DNA from: Actinospineispora spinosispora DSM 44797
GTDB taxonomy: Bacteria; Actinomycetota; Actinomycetes; Mycobacteriales; Pseudonocardiaceae
Reading direction: 5' to 3'
Assembly: GCF_000429025.1 (NCBI RefSeq)
Contig: NZ_KE386835.1
Span: 485,634 to 549,633 of the forward strand
DNA: 64,000 nucleotides
In this document: positions 16,264 through 24,125 of the stretch, piece after piece
Layout: each line of letters opens with the position of its first letter
Numbering within the stretch: the first letter of the stretch is position 1
The notes under the pieces: generated by a model
The model's database searches: none
Told to the model about the DNA's origin: nothing
What the model saw: the letters and a program-made list of their open reading frames with translations, nothing else
Position numbers and translations under genes: made by a program

Positions 16264-16360
16264 GGCGCCATCGTCTCATCCATCCTGAGGCTCGCGCCGA
16301 GGCGCTGGCGAGTTGGCCACGAGCGTTCACCGGACGATCGGTGAAGGTTCGTGGTCCCTC

Positions 16361-17815
16361 TCAGCAACAAGCCCGGACGTGACGGATCGCATCCGGAACC
16401 GCCGCGAGCAGGGCGGACGCCCCGATCGGTGCGCCCACGCTCCCCCCGGCCGCCAGAGACGCGGCTGTGCTGTGCAGATAGGCAGCGCACCCGGCGGCCC
16501 ACCACGGTTGCAGGCCGGCCGCGAGCAACGCGCCGACCAGCCCGGACAGCACGTCACCCGACCCGGCCGTCGCCGCCCACGACGTCGGCGCCGGGTGCGC
16601 CAGCACTCGCCCGTCCTGGTCTGCGACAACCGTCACATTTCCCTTGAGCAGGACCGTCGCGTGCAACTTCGCGGCCGCGCGGCGCGCGGCCCCGACCCGG
16701 TCCCGCCCCACCTCACCGGCCAGCCTGGCGAACTCCCGATCGTGTGGGGTGAACACGACGGGCAGCTCGGCGGCGGCGTCGGCGAGATCCGGGGTCGAGG
16801 CGACGAGCGTGATGGCGTCGGCATCCAGACAGACCGGTACACTGCGGTCCAGTACGGCGGCCACGGTGTCACGCCCAGAGGTTCCGGTGCCGACACCCGG
16901 TCCGACGGTCCATGCCTGGGTACGGCCCGAGTCGGCGACCGAACCGGCGGCGACGACCTCCGGCCAGTGCCGCAGCACCTCCTCGGCCGCGCTGCCGGCG
17001 AACCGCACCATGCCCGAGGTCGCCGCGACCGCCGCACCCGTGGCCAGCACGGCGGCGCCCGGATACACCTGCGACCCGGCCGCGACACCCACGACGCCCT
17101 GGCTGTACTTGTCGTCCGCCGGGCCCGGCACCGGCCATCGCCGCCCGACGTCCTCGGCGTCGAGCCGCCACACGTCCGGGTCGGGTAGGTACGGGTCCAG
17201 GCCGATGTCGACCAGGTGCACCGGCCCACAGCGAGACGGCGCCAACGCGTGCACCGGCTTGTACCCGCCGAACGTGACCGTCTCGGCCGCCCGCACCGAA
17301 GGCTCGTGCACCTCGCCGGTGTCCGGGTCGACCCCGCTGGGCAGATCGACCGCCAGGATCGGGACGCCGGCCTCGTCCGCCTCGGCGACCAGCGCGCCGG
17401 CCGGATCGCGCAGCGGTCCGCTGCCGGAGATGCCGACGATCCCGTCGATCACCAGGTGGGCGGCGGCGATCCCGGCCGCGGCGTCCGCCGCGGCGGTCAA
17501 CCGGCCACCGGCCTTGCGGAAGGCTGCCAACCCGGCGGGATGCGCCCGATCCGGCGCCAGCAGCACCGCGGTCACGCCCGCGCCCCGACGGCGCAGTTCC
17601 ATGCCGGCCCACAGCGCGTCGCCGCCGTTGTTCCCGGCACCGACCAACAACACGACGCGCCGGCCCGCGACCCCGCCGGAGCGCTCACGCAGCATTCCGG
17701 CCGCGTGCACGCTCAGGCCGTACGCGGCCCGGCGCATCAACGCACCCTCGGGCGTCCGCGCCAGCAGTACGTCCTCGGCCGCCCGGATTCGCTGCGACGC
17801 CCACATCCGCCTCAT
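16361..17815 (-). CDS. nnr: Bifunctional NAD(P)H-hydrate epimerase / dehydratase
   Basis: 484 residues, two repair enzymes fused. The N-terminal YjeF_N epimerase domain (about 1-210) has GAGNNGGDAL at 59-68. The C-terminal carbohydrate-kinase-like dehydratase (about 230-480) has the FTPHDREFARL and AGSGDVLSG motifs. Together they convert hydrated NADH and NADPH back to the normal cofactors using ADP or ATP. The length and order match the bacterial fusion protein. The start at 17815 gives the family N-terminus, although an ATG three codons later is possible. It is followed closely by alr and preceded by the IspD-like gene (9-base gap). Confidence 0.93.
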   Translation of the reverse strand: MRRMWASQRIRAAEDVLLARTPEGALMRRAAYGLSVHAAGMLRERSGGVAGRRVVLLVGAGNNGGDALWAGMELRRRGAGVTAVLLAPDRAHPAGLAAFRKAGGRLTAAADAAAGIAAAHLVIDGIVGISGSGPLRDPAGALVAEADEAGVPILAVDLPSGVDPDTGEVHEPSVRAAETVTFGGYKPVHALAPSRCGPVHLVDIGLDPYLPDPDVWRLDAEDVGRRWPVPGPADDKYSQGVVGVAAGSQVYPGAAVLATGAAVAATSGMVRFAGSAAEEVLRHWPEVVAAGSVADSGRTQAWTVGPGVGTGTSGRDTVAAVLDRSVPVCLDADAITLVASTPDLADAAAELPVVFTPHDREFARLAGEVGRDRVGAARRAAAKLHATVLLKGNVTVVADQDGRVLAHPAPTSWAATAGSGDVLSGLVGALLAAGLQPWWAAGCAAYLHSTAASLAAGGSVGAPIGASALLAAVPDAIRHVRACC

Positions 17816-17824
17816 GCGACCACG

Positions 17825-18547
17825 TTAGGCCGTTCCGCGTGCGATCACCGCGTCGGCGATCCTCAGGTCGTGCGCGTAGGTGATCTTGAAGTTGCGGCCT
17901 TCGCCCGGAATGCAGCGCACGCTGATCTCGGTGTAGTGCTGAATGCAGGACGCGGTGTCCGTGCCGGCGAAGCCGTCCACGGCGGCCCGCTCGTACGCGG
18001 CGAGCAGCGGCCCCGCGGCGAACCCCTGCGGCGTCTGTACCGCGACCATGCCCGGCCCCGCACCGCCGTCCAGTCCCATCCCGTCGTCCGACGCCCGCGC
18101 CAGGTCGGTGCGCGGCACCCCGGGGATCGCGCCACCACTGTCCCTCGCGGCCGCGATGATCGCCGCACCCAGCTCGGCGCTCACCAGCGGCCGGGCGCCG
18201 TCGTGGATCAGCACGGTGTCGACCTCACCCGAGTGAATCCGGTCCGCAAGATGTCGCAGCCCGCACAGCTCCGACTCCTGCCGGGTGGCGCCCCCGTCCA
18301 CCACCTCGACCGGGTGCCTCACCTCGGCGGCCAGCATCCGCCGGACCAGCTCCCGATCCGCCGGCCGCGCCACCAGCAGGAGCGGCCCGACCCCGGGGAC
18401 CTCACCGAGGGTGTTCAACGACCAGGACAGCACGGTCGCCCCGGCCAGCTCCTCGTAGACCTTGTTGCCGGCCGCCCCGAACCGGGCCCCGCTGCCTCCC
18501 GCCAACACCATGACGGCCGCGCGCCCGATCTCGATCTCCACACCCAC
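17825..18547 (-). CDS. IspD/TarI-family cytidylyltransferase
   Basis: 240 residues. A nucleotidyltransferase fold with the CTP-binding loop LAGGSGARFG and a conserved Lys in NKVY (about 25-28), then IHDGARPLVS, VPRTDL and VQTPQGF, all IspD-like. IspD makes CDP-methylerythritol in the MEP isoprenoid pathway; TarI relatives make CDP-ribitol. No ispF or other MEP gene is adjacent, and the canonical actinobacterial ispD usually neighbours ispF. This copy may therefore be a paralogue acting on another polyol phosphate. It is upstream of nnr on the same strand. Confidence 0.7.
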   Translation of the reverse strand: MGVEIEIGRAAVMVLAGGSGARFGAAGNKVYEELAGATVLSWSLNTLGEVPGVGPLLLVARPADRELVRRMLAAEVRHPVEVVDGGATRQESELCGLRHLADRIHSGEVDTVLIHDGARPLVSAELGAAIIAAARDSGGAIPGVPRTDLARASDDGMGLDGGAGPGMVAVQTPQGFAAGPLLAAYERAAVDGFAGTDTASCIQHYTEISVRCIPGEGRNFKITYAHDLRIADAVIARGTA

Positions 18548-18617
18548 TTTCTACCCCGCCCCAGCCTCGCGCGGGTCCCTGGTCGCGCGGGTTCAGGGGC
18601 GCGTTGGGGGCTAGTTC

Positions 18618-18677
18618 GCACACCTACGTGCTGCGTCGCACATGTCCGGACGTGTGCGACGCAGCACGTAGGTGTGC
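18618..18677. repeat. 60-bp loopless palindrome, copy 1
   Basis: Two 30-base arms with one mismatch (a G-U pair in plus-strand RNA) and no loop, centred on TGTCCGGACG. The core is nearly identical to 41805-41872. It lies between the divergently transcribed IspD-like and hydrolase genes, so it is not a simple terminator for converging genes. Confidence 0.88.
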
Positions 18678-18763
18678 AGAGTCGCCAGCGCACGCCTTCG
18701 CGCGAAGGCGCCGCGAAGCAGCCCTGCCGGGAAGTTTCAGCACGCAACAGGCAAGATAACCCC

Positions 18764-19603
18764 GTGTCCCGTACCAAGCAGCTTGCCGCACCCGATCTGC
18801 CCAGGTCAGCTCGTAAGGCGATCAACGAGCTGTCCAACCCAGGCCCGCACACCGTCCTGCGCGGTGAGCTCGGACTGGTCGGTACGCCCGGCGTCGTCTA
18901 CACACCGACCGAAGGCCTGGGCCTCCCGGCCGTGGCGTTCGGCCATGACTGGCTGCAGAGCGTCGACCGCTATCTGCCGTTGCTTCGCCACCTGGCGTCC
19001 TGGGGCATCGTCGCGGCCGCTCCGGCGAGTCAGGGCGGGCCGGTGCCGAGTCACGCCAGGTTCAGCTCGGACCTTCGCACCGCGCTGGACGTCTGTGTCG
19101 GCGTAAGGCTGGGCACGGGCGACATCAGCGTCGACCGGCGCAGGCTGGCGCTCGCCGGACACGGCATGGGCGGTGGCTGCGCGGTGCTCGCCGCGGCGGA
19201 CCGGCTCGCGCTCGGTGAGCCGCTGGCAGCGGTGGTCACGCTGGCGGTGTCCGAGACGAGGCCCTCCGCGCTGGACGCCGCGAGCCGGGTCCCGGTTCCG
19301 AGCCTGCACCTCGCCGCAGGGAAGGACCAGGTCAGCCCGCTGATCGGCAATGCAGAGCCGCTCGCCGCGGTGTGGAACGGCCCGTCGGTCCTGCGGTCGC
19401 TGCCGAAGGCGAACCACCTGGGGTTCCTGTCCGGTCGAGGGTGGCTCGACACGCTGCTCGCCGGCAAACCGCATTCCGGCACGGCGCGGCTGTCCCGGGC
19501 GCTGGTGACCGGATTCCTGTTGCGTGAGCTGACCGGTGACACGCGGCTGGACGAGCTGGTCAACGGTGAGTTCAAAGGCACGGAGCTCCTACACACCCAC
19601 TGA
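18764..19603 (+). CDS. Alpha/beta-hydrolase-fold protein lacking the nucleophile serine
   Basis: 279 residues, similar to the dienelactone hydrolase/cutinase-like group. The fold is recognisable (VVYTPTEGLGLPAVAFGHDW, GIVAAAPASQGG, late Asp in GKDQVSPL and His in KANHLGF). The nucleophile elbow reads GHGMGG, with Gly at about residue 134 where Ser is expected, so ordinary esterase activity is unlikely. No signal peptide is seen. The GTG at 18764 is chosen because the conserved N-terminus begins there and the upstream frame runs through the palindrome. It may be a binding protein or a subfamily using another residue. Confidence 0.72.
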   Translation: MSRTKQLAAPDLPRSARKAINELSNPGPHTVLRGELGLVGTPGVVYTPTEGLGLPAVAFGHDWLQSVDRYLPLLRHLASWGIVAAAPASQGGPVPSHARFSSDLRTALDVCVGVRLGTGDISVDRRRLALAGHGMGGGCAVLAAADRLALGEPLAAVVTLAVSETRPSALDAASRVPVPSLHLAAGKDQVSPLIGNAEPLAAVWNGPSVLRSLPKANHLGFLSGRGWLDTLLAGKPHSGTARLSRALVTGFLLRELTGDTRLDELVNGEFKGTELLHTH

Positions 19604-19608
19604 CCGCG

Positions 19609-20289
19609 TCAGCCGGGCAGGTCGGGCAGCTGGGCGACTCGCACGCCGACGTCGGTCTCGGGCCGCGATCCTTCGGTGCCGGCCAGCACCGGACCGGCCT
19701 CTGGCCGGACCACCGGGGTTGCGGCGTGCCAGATCGTGCCCACCCATGCCGAGTACTCGGGCGTGACGGTGATCTCGGGCGCGGCGACGTCGTCGGCCCA
19801 GTCCTGATCGTTCCCGGCCGCTGTCCGCGTCGCGTCGTCGACCATGTCTCGCAGCCCGGCGAGCACCTCCACCTGCCGTTGCGCGAGGCGGGAATCCCGG
19901 TCGGCGACCTGGCCGACGCCCTCGATGGCGCGCATCAGGGCGCCGAGCAGCTCGGCGTGCAGCTCGTGCCAGACGGTCGCCGCGCGACGCACCACATGCG
20001 CCAGGCCCGAGGCGTCGGTCGCACGGGCGGCGAGGGCGTCGGCCAGCTCCGCGCAGCGGCGCACAGCGCCATCACCCAGTGCCTGCTCCGACGCCACCGC
20101 GCGCAGCGCCGTCCCGGTGGTGGTCAGGTCGGCCGCCACCTGTTCCAGCTGGTCGGCCGAGAACCGCAGCCGATCGGGGCTGATCCGTGCCAGCTGCTCC
20201 AGCCGCGCACGATCGGTCTCGGACCATTCGGCCGGAGGTGGTTCGAGCGATCGGAGAACGGCGGCCAGCGCGCCAAGCGACCGGGTCAC
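19609..20289 (-). CDS. Uncharacterised helical protein next to glmM (Rv3439c-like)
   Basis: 226 residues, mostly alpha-helical for the first 170, then a short Pro/Val-rich C-terminal tail. No signal peptide, membrane segment or catalytic motif is seen. It overlaps the small gene upstream by four bases, so the two are translated together. M. tuberculosis has Rv3440c and Rv3439c in this same position beside glmM. Helical length and context suggest an ESX-type secreted or associated protein, but no WXG motif is present. Function unknown. Confidence 0.6.
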   Translation of the reverse strand: MTRSLGALAAVLRSLEPPPAEWSETDRARLEQLARISPDRLRFSADQLEQVAADLTTTGTALRAVASEQALGDGAVRRCAELADALAARATDASGLAHVVRRAATVWHELHAELLGALMRAIEGVGQVADRDSRLAQRQVEVLAGLRDMVDDATRTAAGNDQDWADDVAAPEITVTPEYSAWVGTIWHAATPVVRPEAGPVLAGTEGSRPETDVGVRVAQLPDLPG

Positions 20290-20612
20290 CCCAGCACGCG
20301 GGTGATCAACGACGGTCCGGACGCGAGCCGACGCTCGAGGGCCCGCAGCTCGCCTACGGCGGCGTTCTCCTGCTCGACGATGCCGCGAGCGGCGCGGCGG
20401 ACCTCGTCGGCGACCGACGTCAGTTCCGCCGAATGGCAGGCCAGCAGTGCCGCGAGCGTGTCTCGCCCGCTCTCCGCCGCGGCCGACACCGCTACGGGTA
20501 CCGAAGAACCGGCCACCCGTGCGGCCGCTGCCGCCACATCGTCCGCGAGCCGAACCAACCGCGCCGCGCAGGCGAACGACAGCTCAGGGTCGGCGTCCAG
20601 GTCCGCTCTCAT
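20286..20612 (-). CDS. Small WXG100-like helical protein (Rv3440c-like)
   Basis: 108 residues, two predicted helices (about 10-45 and 50-100), size and shape of ESX/WXG100 or EspC-like proteins but without a WXG turn. It is the first gene of a two-gene unit with the protein downstream and lies 100 bases past glmM on the same strand. A link to the ESX-4 locus 3 kb away is suggested by position only. Confidence 0.6.
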   Translation of the reverse strand: MRADLDADPELSFACAARLVRLADDVAAAAARVAGSSVPVAVSAAAESGRDTLAALLACHSAELTSVADEVRRAARGIVEQENAAVGELRALERRLASGPSLITRVLG

Positions 20613-20712
20613 GCCGTTCAGAGTGACAGCGGCCGAAGATTCACGACGTCAACTCGGGCGACTCGGGTGCGTTCGCACACACCTGTCATCCCATGGCGCT
20701 ATCAGCACACTC

Positions 20713-22053
20713 TTAGCTGGCGGCGGCCACCACGGCGGCGATCCGCTCCGCCGAGTCCTGAGCCATCCGTGTGGTGGGCGCCTCGATCATGACCCGCACC
20801 AGTTGCTCGGTACCGGACGGTCGCAGCAGCACCCGGCCCTGATCACCCAGCTCGGTCTCGACCTCGGCCACAGCGGCGCGAACCTCGGCGGATGCCGCGA
20901 CGGCGGCCTTGTCCGTCACCGGGACATTGATCAGCACCTGCGGCAACGCGACCAGCACACCGGCGAGTTCGGCGAGCGACCGGCCGGTTCCGGCCATCCT
21001 CGCCATCAGCCGCAGCGCGGTCAGCAAGCCGTCGCCGGTGGTGGCGTGCGCGGGCAGCACGACGTGCCCGGACTGTTCACCGCCGAGCGCGAAACCACCG
21101 GAACGCAGCTCCTCGAGCACGTAGCGGTCGCCGACGGCGGTGGTGCGCACCGTGATGCCGGCTTCGCGCATCGCCAGGTGCAGCCCCAGGTTGCTCATCA
21201 CGGTCGCAACGAGGGTGTCGTCGGTCAGCTCGCCGCTGTCGCGCATGGCCAGCGCCAGCACCGCCATGATCTGGTCGCCGTCGACCGTCACGCCGTTCGC
21301 GTCGACGGCGAGGCAGCGGTCCGCGTCTCCGTCGTGGGCGATGCCCAGGTCGGCGCCGTGCTCACGGACGGCGGCGGACACCTTGTCCAGGTGCGTCGAG
21401 CCGCAACCGTCGTTGATGTTCACACCGTCCGGCTCCGCGTGGATGGCGATCACGTCGGCACCCGCATCGCGGTAGGCGCGGGGGGCCAGCTCGGACGCGG
21501 CCCCGTTCGCGCAGTCGACGACGACCCGCAGGCCGGCCAGCGAGACACCGTTCGTCCCCGAGGAGAGCAGGTGCTTCAGATAGCGGTCGCCGGCGTCGGC
21601 CAGGTCTCGCACCCGCCCGACATGCGCGCCCGTCGGGCGGCTGGTCGGCTCGTGGAGCCGGGCCTCGATCGCGTCCTCGACGGTGTCCGCCAGCTTGTGT
21701 CCACCGGCGGCGAACAGCTTGATGCCGTTGTCCGGCATCGGGTTGTGCGATGCGGAGATCATCACGCCGAGATCGGCGCCGAGGTCCTGCACCAGGAACG
21801 CCAGCGCCGGGGTGGGCACCACGCCGGCGAGAAGCACGTCCGCACCCGCGGAGGTCAGTCCCGCGGTGACGGCCGCTTCGAGCATCTCACCGCTGACCCG
21901 GGGATCCCGGGCGACGACCGCGACCGGCCGGTGCGATCGATCGCTCTCCGCGAGAACTCCGGCAGCTGACGCCGCGATGGCAATGCCGAGCTCAGGAGTG
22001 AGCTCGGCATTGGCCAATCCACGAACGCCGTCCGTACCAAACAGACGACCCAT
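20713..22053 (-). CDS. glmM: Phosphoglucosamine mutase
   Basis: 446 residues, full length. The phosphoserine loop is ISASHNP with Ser102. The metal-binding DGDADR loop and the sugar loop GEQSGH (about 325) are present, as is the C-terminal phosphate-binding RPSGTE. The enzyme converts glucosamine-6-phosphate to glucosamine-1-phosphate for UDP-GlcNAc and peptidoglycan. It starts 11 bases after rpsI and is probably co-transcribed with rplM-rpsI. Confidence 0.97.
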   Translation of the reverse strand: MGRLFGTDGVRGLANAELTPELGIAIAASAAGVLAESDRSHRPVAVVARDPRVSGEMLEAAVTAGLTSAGADVLLAGVVPTPALAFLVQDLGADLGVMISASHNPMPDNGIKLFAAGGHKLADTVEDAIEARLHEPTSRPTGAHVGRVRDLADAGDRYLKHLLSSGTNGVSLAGLRVVVDCANGAASELAPRAYRDAGADVIAIHAEPDGVNINDGCGSTHLDKVSAAVREHGADLGIAHDGDADRCLAVDANGVTVDGDQIMAVLALAMRDSGELTDDTLVATVMSNLGLHLAMREAGITVRTTAVGDRYVLEELRSGGFALGGEQSGHVVLPAHATTGDGLLTALRLMARMAGTGRSLAELAGVLVALPQVLINVPVTDKAAVAASAEVRAAVAEVETELGDQGRVLLRPSGTEQLVRVMIEAPTTRMAQDSAERIAAVVAAAS

Positions 22054-22064
22054 GTTGCTGAGGG

Positions 22065-22622
22065 TCAGCGCTTGCTGTACTGAGGAGCCTTACGGGCCTT
22101 CTTCAGACCGTACTTCTTGCGCTCCGTGGCACGCGCGTCACGAGTGAGGAAGCCGGCCGCCTTCAGCGCGGGACGGTCGTCGGCGTTCAGCTCGACCAGG
22201 GCGCGGGCAATGCCCAGGCGCAGCGCGCCGGCCTGACCCGAGATGCCGCCACCCTTGAGGCTGGCGAGGACGTCGTACTTCTCGCCCTGCTCGGTGATGA
22301 CCAGCGGCTCCTTGACGAGCTGCTGGTGCACCTTGTTCGGGAAGTAGACCGGGAGGTCCTTGCCGTTCAGCCGGAAGTTGCCGCTGCCCGGAACGAGCCG
22401 GACGCGGACGATGGCTTCCTTGCGACGGCCGACGGTCTGAACCGGCTTGTCACCGAGCGACCGGGCGACCGGTGCGGCGACCTCTTCGGCCGGAGCCTCG
22501 TCCGCCGGGGCCTCATCGGCCACGGCCTCGTAGGCGACCTCTTCTTCGCCGGGGGTGCTCAACTGCTGTGCCTCTTCCACTTCTTCCACGTTCTGCGGCT
22601 CGCTTGCCTCTGGGGCGCTCAC
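22065..22622 (-). CDS. rpsI: 30S ribosomal protein S9
   Basis: 185 residues. The S9 domain occupies about 60-185 (GRRKEAIVRVRL, GNFRLNGKDLPVYFPN, GGGISGQAGALRLGIARAL) and ends in the basic KYGLKKARKAPQYSKR tail that reaches the P site. An acidic extension of about 55 residues precedes it (many E, A and P), longer than in most bacteria. The start overlaps the rplM stop by four bases. Confidence 0.97.
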   Translation of the reverse strand: MSAPEASEPQNVEEVEEAQQLSTPGEEEVAYEAVADEAPADEAPAEEVAAPVARSLGDKPVQTVGRRKEAIVRVRLVPGSGNFRLNGKDLPVYFPNKVHQQLVKEPLVITEQGEKYDVLASLKGGGISGQAGALRLGIARALVELNADDRPALKAAGFLTRDARATERKKYGLKKARKAPQYSKR

Positions 22623-23062
22623 TGGCTGACCTGCTTGATCTCGAAGGGCTGCGGCTGCTGCGCAGTGTGCGGGTGCGTCGGGCCTGCGTAGACCTTCAGC
22701 TTCTTGCCCATCGCCCGGCCGAGCCGGTTGTGCGGCAGCATGCCCTTGACGGCCTTCTCGATCAGCCGATCCGGGTGCTTCTCGATCATCTCGCCGACCG
22801 ACCGCTGACGCAGGCCGCCCGGGAAACCGCTGTGGTTGTAGACGTACTTGTCGTCACGCTTGTTGCCGGAGACGGCAATCTTCTCAGCGTTGATGATCAC
22901 GACGAAGTCGCCGGTGTCGACGTGCGGAGCGAAGCTCGGCTTGTGCTTGCCGCGCAGCAGGGTGGCGGCATGGGTGGCCAGCCGACCGAGGACGACGTCG
23001 GTAGCGTCGATGACATGCCAGGCGCGGTCGACCTCGCCGGGCTTCGGACTGAACGTACGCAC
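22619..23062 (-). CDS. rplM: 50S ribosomal protein L13
   Basis: 147 residues, full length, with VIDATDVVLGRLAT, HKPSFAPHVDTGDFVVIINAEKI split across the domain, and the conserved GMLPHNRLGR near the C-terminus. It is the first gene of the rplM-rpsI-glmM unit. L13 is an early assembly protein of the large subunit. Confidence 0.97.
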   Translation of the reverse strand: MRTFSPKPGEVDRAWHVIDATDVVLGRLATHAATLLRGKHKPSFAPHVDTGDFVVIINAEKIAVSGNKRDDKYVYNHSGFPGGLRQRSVGEMIEKHPDRLIEKAVKGMLPHNRLGRAMGKKLKVYAGPTHPHTAQQPQPFEIKQVSQ

Positions 23063-23318
23063 GGACCTACCTCGTCGTCTCTGGCTTTCGGGAGTTACCT
23101 CGAAGCCCGGTCTGACAACCGATGCTTCTTCGGGGTGCTGGGGCGATTGGACCTAGGGCGAACGGATCGGCCCGCCTATTAGCACGCAGACCAGTCACTC
23201 GCAGCACGACTGCTAACGAGGGTACCTGTCGCCATCGCGGAGGGTCAAAACGGGTCGGGCGCGATACCGGCGACCCTGCCCGACACCACGCCCCGAGGAG
23301 TGCGTCGAGTGGTCGCGG
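23063..23318 (-). promoter_or_regulatory. rplM leader and promoter region
   Basis: 256 bases with no gene between esxT and rplM. It must hold the rplM-rpsI promoter and leader, read on the minus strand. No specific promoter hexamers or leader structure could be identified with confidence. Confidence 0.4.
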
Positions 23319-23606
23319 TCACGCCCAGCGGCCGGCGTTGGTCCGCTCGGTCTGCTGGTAGCCGTCGTTCGCGTGGCCCAGCGCGACACTGATCTGCTGC
23401 AGCACCTGGTTGAGGTCGGCCGCCGCGGTGTCCCACTGCTTCTGCTTGACCAGGTAGTCCTCCCGCGCCTGTCCCTCCCAGGTCGAGACCATCGGCTGCA
23501 GCGACCGCTTCAGGTCGTCCAGCTGCGCGTTGATCTGCTGCGAGGTCGAGCTCACGCTCTGCTGCGCGTTGGCGATCTCGCCGAACGTAACCTTGATCGC
23601 ACCCAT
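23319..23606 (-). CDS. esxT: ESX-4 WXG100 protein EsxT
   Basis: 95 residues, a typical helix-turn-helix WXG100 protein with Trp43-Glu44-Gly45 at the turn. It also carries a C-terminal Y-x-x-x-E secretion motif (Tyr83 to Glu87, YQQTE). It should pair with the EsxU-like protein encoded just upstream as the heterodimer exported by ESX-4. Position between rplM and esxU equals Rv3444c. Confidence 0.9.
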   Translation of the reverse strand: MGAIKVTFGEIANAQQSVSSTSQQINAQLDDLKRSLQPMVSTWEGQAREDYLVKQKQWDTAAADLNQVLQQISVALGHANDGYQQTERTNAGRWA

Positions 23607-23658
23607 CGGAATTCTCCTTCTCAGCGAGGTTGTGTGGGGTCGGTGTGGTGGCGCCGGG

Positions 23659-23970
23659 TCAGCCGAGCGCGCTGGTGATCGAGGACATGCTCTGCTTCTG
23701 AGCCTCTTCGGCCTGCTGGTAGCTGCGACCTGAGACCTGGATCGACTCGCCGATGCCCCGCAGTGCCTGGTTGAGCTGCTTCGCGTCGTTGTTCCACCGC
23801 TCCATCAGTCCCTGGAACGCGGTGGACGCCTCGCCCTGCCACGCACCAGCCAGCGGGGCGAGCTGGCTCTGCAGCTGCGACAGCCGGGCCTGCACCTGCT
23901 CGTTCACCTGCTGCACCTGGGTCGCGGCGCGCTGCATCTCCTCCGGGGTGGTCTGGTACATGCCAGCCAT
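23659..23970 (-). CDS. esxU: ESX-4 WXG100 protein EsxU
   Basis: 103 residues with Trp44-Gln45-Gly46 at the turn and a Y-x-x-x-E motif (Tyr84 to Glu88, YQQAE). The ATG at 23970 is chosen because it follows GAGAGG and gives the usual WXG100 length; a longer frame from 24033 adds 21 unrelated residues. It is the partner of the EsxT-like protein 52 bases downstream. Both members having YxxxE is unusual, because normally one partner carries the signal. Confidence 0.9.
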   Translation of the reverse strand: MAGMYQTTPEEMQRAATQVQQVNEQVQARLSQLQSQLAPLAGAWQGEASTAFQGLMERWNNDAKQLNQALRGIGESIQVSGRSYQQAEEAQKQSMSSITSALG

Positions 23971-24125
23971 GATGATCACTGCCTCTCGGTCGGTGACTGA
24001 GGTCGGCCGGGCGGCCGCTCTGACTCCGACCACGGTGTCAGCCGGCCGCCATCACCCGGGCTGAAATGCTCAATAACGTGTGCGATCGTGAATGATTTCC
24101 CCCGACGAAGGCAGGTTTGCCCAGT

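Noticed and set aside
17216..18763. Upstream part of a long plus-strand frame leading into the alpha/beta hydrolase
   Set aside because: It is antisense to nnr and the IspD-like gene and crosses the palindrome; the hydrolase starts at the GTG of 18764.
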